The notes beneath the pieces are model-generated. The model did not search any database. It was not told the origin of the DNA and saw only the letters and a program-made list of their open reading frames with translations. Shown piece after piece: positions 34,371 through 44,600 of a DNA stretch of 64,000 nucleotides. The first letter of the stretch is position 1, and every line of letters begins with the position of its first letter. This stretch comes from Phoronis australis (taxonomy: Eukaryota; Phoronida; Phoronidae): positions 89,842 to 153,841 of the forward strand of contig NMRA01000005.1 in assembly GCA_002633005.1 (NCBI GenBank), read 5' to 3'. The translations under genes and the position numbers were made by a program.

Positions 34371-36636
34371 CCTCTTATGAAGTCCCGTATCCCATGCTCT
34401 TCTCACTGGTCGTCACGAATAGATATCCCTTCGTGAATTGCCTCAAAGTTCCATACTATCAATTACAAATATGCATAAAGTCTTAAAAGGCGACACTTAA
34501 TGAAAATTGCGCGATGTGCGTGTCTCTAGATTTTATTTTGTGTTGCCATGTGGTTACCCAACATATCAATGTTGTTTTCTTCACCTGCCAAGGTTTTATT
34601 TACAAGTTATCGTATGCTCGAAAATCGCTTATCTTGTAAGAAACAGACAATAATTCAGTGAAATTTGATGCACGAAACGGTGCATTCTGGTGATTATTGC
34701 CAATATAATTTAACCATCCACGCAATTTTGGTAAATTTTGATGTTGTATCATGAACTTCTGGCAGCTCAATACCACTTGTTCGCCCAGGGAGATTAGGGA
34801 GGTACTCGAAACTCAGGTACCCTGTTTGAAGAATGCAGTGAACCAGTGACCCCGAAGACGCCGTACTCTTTCTAAGTGTACCCCTTCACAGCACGACCGA
34901 TAAAGTGAACTTTACCCAAACGGGACATTAATAAAGTGAACCTTGACCTTAGGGCTCATTTCCACTCTAGGAAATAGACGAAACTATACTCGAAGTTTCA
35001 GACACGATATTACATCTCCTCATTCAGAGATTGTGCAGCCCTCGGTAGGGATGTCCTGTATTTTTATCCTCCAATAAAGAATGAGTTTGGCGGTACAATC
35101 ATGTTGTTAATGGAATCCCTAAACTGAAAGTCATAAAACAACACTCCGCAAAGCTCAAAATAATGTAATACGCGAAATCGCATAACACGCTCTAGACTAA
35201 AAAGTTGCATTTTATCATGAAAATTTGGTGAAGTTTCCGGTGGCTGTCTTCACGAGGTTTGCCCCCACACAACAAAGTCCGCACGCAGACAGCGGTGCGA
35301 TTGGTGACAACCACGGAAGGCTGAAGTGATCGTGGCGATAAAGAGGAGACTGACTGCCGGACGAAGATTGCGAATTAATTTGCGGTCCTCTAACACCATT
35401 TTTCCCTATAGAACAGCCCACTACTCCGACGGTTCACCGAAAATTTCGGACCCGGAATTTCTATTATAAACACTATGGTTAATAAACGCAATGGTGTACC
35501 TACACTCTTTCACAGTGGAATGTTGTTTATCATGGCAATTTATTGGTTAAAGTAATGGAACCAGAGTCATAGTATTCAGCCATTCCCAATGGTTGAAATT
35601 TGGGACCCCTTGTAGTTTACTGTTACGGCGTAGTATGGCCGCTACCCTTGACTTGAATAGTTACAATTTATTAAAACGGGCAGTGGTGGAAGTAAAAAAA
35701 AACAGAGGAACCCCGATTCCGCAGCTAGGCCCAAACAAGTGCAATGCATAAAGAAGGCGTGTGGAAGTAGTAGTGGCGATGTGATCGATAAACTTCCGAC
35801 AAAGCGCATTGATGCCCTGTTGTGTATCTTACTTTGTCAAATAAAGTAGACACTCCATGAACTACGCAGTGAAACGAACAGAATTGAACTGAACACTGAA
35901 CTGATTTATTCTACATATCATCACAATATATATACACACAACTACATAACAACATATGATGGGTTACCTATGACACACTTCCTGTACTAGGAATCGCATG
36001 ACATAATACCAANGGGCCACTTTTCACTATAAGTTGGGCTGTGTCAGAGGGTATGGTCAAGGAGAGTAGTAGTATCGGATACTTGGTATGACGTACCTAC
36101 AGAAAACAATGTCCTGTACCGTACCAATGCAATGTTTGGATCATATTCCATGCTTGTGCGAAATTAGGCTCTAGCACAACCTTATGATATGAATACGAAA
36201 AGCAATACGGATTTTCACTTTATAAAGAAGTTGTATTAATGAATTGTCATCGACAACACTTTCACCAAAACTATGCCGATCGCACCGTGAAACAACGCAA
36301 CAGAAATTTCATCCACTACGCATCAGCCCCACTCCCTAAGCCAGTCTTCACTAAATGGACACCAAATACTGTATTCTATGCATGCTGACCATATCCGCCT
36401 CAGAAGGCATTCAGTAGTGAACTTCTGAAATAGTAAACCCTCGGACTAACGAACCTTGGCGGAGTAGTTACGTATAACCCCTACGGGCATGTTTATGAAG
36501 TGACACTAGCTCAGAACTGTCTCTCCATTAAAGCTCACCGTTCCTACGTCAATGTTGCCATTGTGTGCAACGGGATGGCCAAGCCGGAAAAATTCATATT
36601 ACCTAAACAACGTACAATATAATTTTCCCATACGAA
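34371..36636. other. Gene-free stretch, one ambiguous base at 36013
   Basis: The minus-strand frame 35215-35421 would read MGCSIGK only if its GTG were a start, so a myristoylation-type start is not supported. An AATAAA at about 35839 followed by an AT-rich block with atatatatacacacaac could be an old LTR-type or LINE tail but is not diagnostic. Confidence 0.4.
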
Positions 36637-36815
36637 AAAATCTATAGGATCCTATAGGAATTCCTATAGAAATATCGATTTCCTATATGATTCCTAGGAC
36701 CAATATTTCCTATAGGAAATTTGGATCCTATAAGAATTCCTCAGGAATATTGATTTCCTATAGGATCAAGATTTCCTGTAGGAATTCCTACACGAAATGT
36801 CCTATAGGAAAATGG
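36637..36815. repeat. CCTATAGG palindrome array, block 1
   Basis: About ten copies of (t)CCTATAGGA or one-base variants are separated by short atT/gatc/gaatt linkers, for example ggatcctataggaattcct and atttcctataggaaatttgg. Each core is self-complementary, so the array reads similarly on both strands. Period is about 12-20 bp and irregular. Confidence 0.85.
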
Positions 36816-36894
36816 TTAGAAATTTGAGTTCAGTTATCCTAAAAGGATACAGTAAGGTGTAAGTGATTAAAATTCCCTTCGTCACTGCATTGTT

Positions 36895-37166
36895 AACGCC
36901 AAATAAACTAGACAACGAGTTGTAAGTTTAACGCCATAGTACCTGGGAATCTTATTAGCGCTGTGTTTACTATTTTTGTTTTCTACTACCCGTTCTTAGT
37001 GTAAGTTTACCTCATTTTCTGTGATAGAAGAGGCAATCACGCCATTGCATTGTTATTCGTACTACTGTGTTTGGTGGGACCCCTTCGGGTTCCGCCTCTT
37101 TGTATTGTCGGCTGCGAATTAAATTCGTTGAACTTACAACTCATTGTCTAGTTTATCTGGCGCTTA
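36895..37166. mobile_element. MITE with about 40-bp terminal inverted repeats
   Basis: The left end, cgccaaataaactagacaac and following gagttgtaagttt, matches the reverse complement of the right end, aacttacaactcattgtcta then gtttatctggcg, with about five differences over 40 bp. TA flanks both ends, suggesting a Tc1/mariner-type TA target duplication, although a one-base indel at the tips leaves this open. Length is about 270 bp, with no coding capacity. Confidence 0.82.
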
Positions 37167-37364
37167 GTAATCAATTTTTCAAAACTTCCGTTCATGACAG
37201 TCCTCTATATGTTGCTTGATTTTTATATGGATGGTGAACACACGGAATTAACTTGAGTTCATTCAATAATTACTTCAATTAGAATTGTTATTTAGCCTAC
37301 TTTTTCTGTTGCATACTTATTAAAACCTATATGAACCCACAGGACATCTTATAAGATATCAACT

Positions 37365-37805
37365 TCTCATAGAATCCTATTGGACTTCCTCTAGGATCCC
37401 ATTGAACTTCCAGAGGCGGATCTACAGGGGGGGTTCAGGGGGTTTAAACCCCCCCCCTCGGGACAGGATCAAAAATAAAAACTGGAAAGAAAATCGCCAG
37501 AAAAACGAAATTAGCTACTAAAAATCCCCAAAAATCTTACACGGGAGGAGGGAAACAATCTCGTGACCTTCCTTCTCCTCGGCGCTACGCGCCTCGGATT
37601 CTTTCGAATCCTAAACCCCCCCTTACTGAAATCGTAGATCTGCCACTGACTTCCTATAGAATCCTTTTGAATTTCATGCAAAATTCTATTGAACTTCCCT
37701 TAGAATCCCATTGAAATTCAGTAGGATTCCATAGGAAGTTCAATAGGATTCTACATGAACTTCCTATAGAATCCTATTGAACTTCCTGTAGATGAAATTC
37801 TTTTC
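37365..37805. repeat. CCTATAGG-related array, block 2 (interrupted by a MITE)
   Basis: Diverged units, (g)gaatcctattgaacttcct or its inverse, recur on both sides of the MITE at 37411-37648. The inserted element duplicated acttc from one unit. Units here are longer (about 25 bp) than in blocks 1 and 3 and share attgaacttcctatagaatc. Confidence 0.75.
37411..37648. mobile_element. GGCGGAT-type MITE, 238 bp, with 5-bp target duplication ACTTC
   Basis: The left end CAGAGGCGGATCTACAGGGG and the right end gtagatctgccactg (reverse complement CAGTGGCAGATCTAC) form the terminal repeat. ACTTC flanks both sides, at 37406-37410 and 37649-37653. Inside are G- and C-tracts around gggtttaaaccccc. Same family as 24458-24737. 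It inserted into the palindrome array, so it is younger than the array. Confidence 0.87.
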
Positions 37806-38309
37806 AAACATAACATGAAAGGGTAAACTATATAGCTTTCATTATAGCTGTTTCATTTCTGGTGATGTAAAATATAATGTTGTGTCTAAACTTCTAAGGG
37901 AACGTTTTGATTATGTGTATGGCTTAGTGCCTCAAATGGACAGTTTCTCAACTGGACAACAAGTGTTACTGAACGGCGATTCAATGAACAGTTATCTTTA
38001 CAGCAATTAAACACTCGACATAAGCTCACAGCTCTGACTAGCTATCAGAGAACAACATATAAAAGCCTATAGTATTCAGCATTTAAATATTAATTTACTT
38101 TAACATGTTTTGAAAAAGAAAGAACACACAAGTCTCTTGTAGCCCCAGTTTAATGCATCCATTTCTAACATAGATAGATATCCTGATTGTAGACCTTGTT
38201 CAAGAACAGAGTAGACTGCTGTACAGTTGAACGTTTCCAAAGAGTTTCTTTTGTTGAGAACATTGTTGTTTTTTGTATTATTTATGCATAGGAAATGTTA
38301 TGATGGGAT
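37806..38309. other. Gene-free spacer between palindrome blocks
   Basis: No repeats, inverted ends or coding potential were recognised. It may be interior sequence of a larger unit whose edges are the palindrome blocks. Confidence 0.4.
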
Positions 38310-38525
38310 TTCTTAAGTCTTATAAGAATTCCTATACGATATCCTAAAGGATTTCTATAAGAGTTCCCATACGATCCAATAGAAAATCCAATAGGATCCT
38401 ATTGGATTTCCTATAGGATCCAATAAAAATCCTATAGGAATGCTATAAGATATTGGGCCAAAATTCAATTGGATTCCTATTGGATGTCCTATAGGAATTC
38501 AATAGGAAATCGTATTGGAATTTTT
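38310..38525. repeat. CCTATAGG palindrome array, block 3
   Basis: Units such as ggatcctattggatttccta, taggatccaataaaaatcct and ggaattcaataggaaatcgt recur in both orientations with 12-20 bp spacing. The consensus half-site TCCTAT matches block 1. Confidence 0.8.
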
Positions 38526-38560
38526 CGTAAGGGTTAAAGTGCCTATTGTTGCACTGTACC

Positions 38561-38639
38561 TAGCCTTGGTTCAAAGCTGTATACTAAATTTACAGCTTGT
38601 ATTTTGACGATAGTCTTCATACAGCTAGCTGGCTGGCTA
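38561..38639. mobile_element. 79-bp miniature element with 9-bp target duplication, copy 2
   Basis: Begins TAGCCTTGGTTCAAAGCTG and ends CAGCTAGCTGGCTGGCTA. It is flanked exactly by CACTGTACC at 38552-38560 and 38640-38648. Its sequence aligns along its length with 12468-12559, including attttgacgayagtcttcat, but lacks about 13 bases of the internal hairpin. Two insertions with identical ends and different 9-bp duplications show a genuine mobile family. Confidence 0.8.
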
Positions 38640-38648
38640 CACTGTACC

Positions 38649-39466
38649 ATGTTGTTCTGATCTCAGATGTCTGTCTGAGTTCTGAGTGTTTTTAATCTGG
38701 CCTGTGAAATTCTGTTTCATAGCACTTATTTTTTTTTGCTTTTTGTAGATTTAATACCATATTGCTGAATCTCGTGTTTGAAACATATGTATTATGTAGG
38801 TATGTGTGTGTGTAGGGACATATGGAAAAGAGAGGTGTTTTTCATTTTACAACAGTCCCTGGGAGTTTATAGAAAGGTGTGCACGTTTGTTAATATTAAA
38901 ACCATAGCAACTGTTTAAACCAAATTAAGAGTCTTTAGGAGCCTACCAATGAGTACGTTATAAGTCTTTAGGTCATGACATGCTTAAAGAATTAAGATAT
39001 AATAAGCGAAATTGGTAAATTCAAAATCTCTTGGTAGAGGACCTGTGTGTGATGTGAAGTGGATATCATCATGTATGGTACATGTAATTTAACGTTGTAT
39101 TACACAGAAGTTGGATGATATTATTACAGTATTCCGTGACAAGCCCTGTCACCATTTCTATGTTCCTGCATAGTACAGCTAAAATTCTGTGATGTGATTA
39201 CAAACAATCTTATAGAATACAGACACCAGTTTCTAACCGGCCAAAAACACATTATGGTTTTACACTTTAAACACAATCTAACAGCCTTCATGATGCAATT
39301 ATATGGACAAAAAATTTGCACTGAGTGGAAAACTTGGGCTCAAGTTCCTCAACATGCAGAACCAAATGGAGACTACGTCCATCATGCCCTTAGTAAGAGT
39401 TTCACCAGTGTTTTTTCTAATAATAGGCATCCGAGTGCAGACTTTTTTAATTTTAGTAAATATTAG
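38649..39466. other. Gene-free stretch downstream of the CABCOCO1-like stop
   Basis: The 3'UTR of the minus-strand gene should extend into this stretch. No AATAAA (TTTATT on +) was found close to the stop. The plus-strand frame 39194-39466 has no domain features. Confidence 0.4.
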
Positions 39467-39544
39467 TTATGTCTGGATATGAATTTTATTGATCCTGTTA
39501 ATGATGCTGTTTTCTCTTTCTCTCAACTTGGCAGCTATTTCAGT
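39467..39544 (-). CDS. CABCOCO1: CABCOCO1-like terminal exon h with stop
   Basis: Excellent acceptor ctttcttttgtcgtttcag, phase 0, 25 codons and TAA. Encodes the coiled-coil-like TEIAAKLRERENSIINRINK and ends IHIQT. Chosen as the last exon because its phase and helical composition continue exon g. Confidence 0.68.
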   Translation of the reverse strand, partial: TEIAAKLRERENSIINRINKIHIQT

Positions 39545-41529
39545 CTGAAACGACAAAAGAAAGAATATTTATGACAGCTAACAGGACTATTTTACATTGT
39601 CTTTAAACATAATTGTTCACCATCATATTTTTTGTAACCACTGCGACTTCAAACAACACAAAATTGTTCATTATTACCTAAATGCCATTCTTTGTGAAAA
39701 AATTATTCTTATTAGAGCAAGACAACCAACTATCAGGCAACTATGACATGTATCTACACCTATACACAAGGATGCCCTCTCGCATTTTTGAACGAACCTC
39801 AAATAACAGAGATAGCAGCCATCAGATGCTTCTAAAAAAATCATCCCAGGTTGGCATTTTATGACACTTTGAACACAAACAATGCTTACCAATAGAGCAA
39901 TGTTAAAGTATAGCCATGAAAAGTAATGACATAATTTTATGCAATGTGTGATTATTACACTTTTGAAAAAATTCCACTCAGATTGATAATTGCCTGATCA
40001 CAATGCAATAACAATTAACCAATATAATTCCTGCTGGGCTTAGTGGAGAATACAAAACTTACAAGACATTGCACTGCATACGTGACACTAATTTCACCCT
40101 GAATATTCATAACTTGAACCAACCGATATTCGCATTGCACAACCAATGAAAAGGCTGAAATCACCTTTAGTATAAAATACTAATTCCTGTCAATGAAGAC
40201 AACAACAACAGTTTGTCGACAATGAAACGACAGCATTTAGTGTACAGCAACATAGTGTACCCAGTCAAATGTCTTGCATTCACATTTGTTGCCAAAATAT
40301 GCAGACCCATAATACATGAATGTCAACAAATTTGCCCAAATTTGATTTTGTTGAATAATAACGAATAAATCCCATATTGGGACACTAAGCACTAAATGAG
40401 GTCTTACACTGATGACATTGTCTAATTTGATCATCACTACATACTAGCTACATAGTTCCCAACATTCCAAAATGAACAAGTAGAACACTTACACCTAGGG
40501 TAGTACGAGGATAAAATGTCCAATGCAACATTGAAATATCACCACACTGATGTTTTTTTTCAGTTATGGATGGGTAAATAGTAATGACAATATGCAGGCA
40601 CACATCAACACAACCGCGTGAGTATGTATGTGTCGAAAAGGGAGACATTCTGATACTGTGGCGGGACACATTTTCAAAAAGTGGGATGGTCCAATCACAA
40701 GTCAGTTGGCACCTATGCAGTGATCTCTACCCTACCTGGAGGCCTCCAAGCATCTCTTTGGCCACAGAGTTCATCACTTTGGTTATCTCTTCCCTGGTCA
40801 AGCTTGCTAGAAGGTCCGCCTCCTTGCGCCCATCCTCACTGACCTCTGGTTCACCCTCGTCCAAATGAGAGCCTCTGCCATCAAGATCAGACACATCCTG
40901 TTAATGTGAAAACAAACTATGATGCCATGCAACAATGCACCTATAATACCACCTCTGGCACGTCAGTGTGACTGCACAATCACTGTCTTCATTAATATCA
41001 CATCTGGTACACCATGCAGTGTGACTGCACAATCACTTCCTTCATTAGTATCACGTCTGATACACCAGTGTGACTGCACAATCACTTTCTTAATTAATAT
41101 CAGATCTGACAGGTCAGTGTGACAGCACAATTACTTTTTCAGTTAATATCAGATCTGTTTTAACAAAGACCAAAAACAAAAAACACGAGGCCTTGAAAGC
41201 GTAAAAAAACTATTGCTTCGCAAAACTACACTGCAATAATTCAGTGATTGCCTGACTTTGATAATAAATGTGTTGAATTAGATATGGCCATAAAATGACA
41301 ACTGTTTTAGAATGCAAATAAAAGTACCGAATATACCCCCAATAACCAGTGATTTGCAGCGTCAAAAACATTAGCGTTTAAAATGACACCACTTCCTTTT
41401 ATAAGACGAGTCACAATTTGTCCACAGTTTACATATGGATTAGAAGTAGCTTAATTGGGAGGTCCTAGAAATTTGTTCTGGCAGGTAACTAGATCATGCA
41501 TTGAAAGACAACATGACATTAAGACGATG

Positions 41530-41612
<83 letters not shown>

Positions 41613-44600
41613 ATGTATATATGCATGTATGTATTTATGGCTGGATAGATGGATGAATGGATATGTAGGAAGTAGACCTGGGGCTATTTCTCGAAGAGTC
41701 TATTGTCTTCCAATGTATAGCTAAAAACCAAAACCAGGCTGAAGGCCAAAGGTAGAAAATTTGCACCAGTTGTTAGTTTGTTATTGTTGTGGCAAAGCTG
41801 CCTGTGTGACCCCTGTTGAGAGGTCTGCTTCGACTGCTATTGTATTACAAGTTTGCATTTGATTATAGTTACATATTTCGCTGCACTTTGGTGTTTGTTT
41901 ATCCACTGGTGCTATCTTCAATTCAAAGACAAAAGACAGAAATCCAAAACCTGTTCGGGAGTTGACTAAAAAGAGGCAAAAGACAAAATTCAACATTTGG
42001 TTATAGACTCACTCAAGAAACAGGCCCCTGGGAAATTTCTATCACGCTGACTAAGGATAAGGGCACGGTGTCTGCATGGGATTTTAATAGTACTTTACTA
42101 TTAACCTATATGAAGCCATTGTTAGCATTAAATATCTCGTGACTTACGTCAAGAACAGGACTTGGTGGGGGTGTAGCCACATACTCAGCATGTATCTCTG
42201 CGGTGATCCCTTCATCTAATGGTGGTGGCCAGGGAAGGTCACATGGTTTGGCCACATACAGCTCCAGCTGCGACATGTATAATGATACAGAATGTAACAT
42301 TACATCATAATTACATGACTTTTGGAATACAGAAACCAGGCGTACGTCAAAATCATGAGAAATTCAGCATAAGAACGGTAACTTCTGGCAGGAGTCAGAA
42401 CCAGGCATTTAACTTCAATGATTTACTGTCTTCCGTTAATTAAGTAACATGTCAACTAATTGCAATACAATTATGTGTTGTAATTATGGCCAGAAGCAAT
42501 TACATGATGATACAAAATCCATCTTCCAAGGATAATTAGGAAATCAATGACACTGCAGATCAAATTATCATAAGGTTCCCAGGTAGTTGTTCTTGATGTT
42601 TCTGTGACCGTGACTAAACCAAGACTTGAAACACACAATGTAAGACATTAGAGATCTAGAATAGGAAATTGCTCTGGATTTGTTGCAAACTACATTCTGA
42701 AATCATACTGAATGCCACACAGGCTAGACCTTCAATGAATGAAAATACATTTACTTTTAAACTAATTACTTTTTATGGATTGGAATCTTATTTTTTTACA
42801 AAATGACAGTTTAATTTATTACAAATAATCTTTTAATGTTATTTCAAATTTCGACTACTTGGCTGGATGGTCTACTCTTATGTACTTACATATTTCACAT
42901 GAAAATACTAAAATATTAAATGTTCTAAACTAGTCTATTTTATGTACTTACACATCTCACCTGAATAAATTAAAACATAAAATGTTCTAAAAATTAAGTT
43001 CCAAACACCACTTTTCAGAACATGTGTCATGTACACGATATACAACAGAGACACTAGATCTGGTAATAGTGGCTAATAAGCAGTGTCAGAAAAAAAGAGA
43101 GACAAACACATGACATGAATGATAACCAACGATATCTATATCTCTTGCTATGAGACAACAGTTGAGTTCTCTGAAATAGTGCTCGCAAGTACATACTTAT
43201 CAAAACATCCAGCAGCTAGAGGACCTTAATTGTGGACTGAAGTCAAAACAAGTATCACAACAATGTACTTACATCCGTACCAATGATCTCCTCTGCTTGT
43301 GTATGGGTAAACATAAATTCATACATTTTGTAATGTTGGAATAAACTGAAAATATAAAGGAAAAACAATTTTTAGTGATTTTTACTCTGTTCAATGATGA
43401 ATAATAAAGCACTTGTAAATGGTAAATGGTATATTTGAAGTAACAATACGAGGTTGGGTAGATCAGTGAATTTATTTCCACATGCAACATATACCAGGGG
43501 TGGCACTGTATTGTCTGTGCTTAACAAATTGTCTCACCCATGTAATTTGACAATTTTTAATGCAAACAGGCAATGCCTCCTCATCTTACTCACAGTTTAA
43601 AATGCACAGATGCAAAATCCTTTGTCCAAATGAACATTTACCTTTGGTTGATGTAATCTGTCATTAACTGAGCATGTTGACTGTTGAGACAGTCTAGAGC
43701 ACCTGTAGAACTCTCCTGGTCACTAGCCACACCAATCAACATTTTTTTCCATGCTAACACATTCTCAGCCAAGCTCAGATGTTTTTCTGAAATTAAGGTT
43801 TACAAGACTTCACGCTTCCCATAAACTCGTGTCGGGTACTACTAGCACAGCTGGGTTTCCTCAACTTAAATTAAACCACGAAACAGTATCATACAGGAGT
43901 ATTTCATCGCAGTCCGAACATTTCCCTTAGCTCCATCCCTGGAATGGCAAATTACTGACAACTGCATGCTTTCCGGCCCCCCACAATTCTTTAATGACTT
44001 CCCTACTGTTACTTTTAATTACCTATTAAAAAGATGAGTAATAATACTTGATCATGACTAAATACTGGCAAACTATACATTTATTGTAACTACTGCTATT
44101 AGCTAATTGCTGGAAATATCACTAATTATACTCAGTACTTAGTTGCCAATTATGAAAGAACAAAAATAAATTACGTCAGCCACTTTAAACACAGACTATA
44201 GTACATGGACTGCCAACTTCGTATATTTTCAACGGACGAAATGTGTGATCTTACGCATAAGCCGTGACATCACAATTTACTAGTGACAGCTGGCAGATAC
44301 AGCACGGTTTACTTCCAGTAAGTGCGTGGTCTGCTAATCATGGTCATTTCGTAGGAATTTGGATCGACGATTTTGCCAAACTCACATTCATGTTTAAATA
44401 AACTGAATGCTTGTAAAACGTTAACTTCTTGAAAAAAGTTAATATTAATCAGAAATAACCACAAGACCTACGTAAAATCTATCTCGCACTTCAACAGCAG
44501 TTTACATACTCCAAGGGACATTTAATTGTAAGCTTGAATGCATGCCGGCGCCGCTCAAAGTCTTAGTCTATGAACATACCACCAACTAATGCAAAAATTA

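Noticed and set aside
35215-35421. Apparent MGCSIGK myristoylated protein on the minus strand
   Set aside because: The first codon is GTG, not ATG, so eukaryotic initiation and N-terminal glycine exposure are unsupported; a TAG precedes it in frame.
35830-36013. Possible LTR (AATAAA followed by AT-rich block)
   Set aside because: No matching second LTR, primer-binding site or retroviral-type coding sequence was seen nearby.
41455-41724. Frame with a long Val-Cys repeat
   Set aside because: Direct translation of the (TG)n microsatellite.
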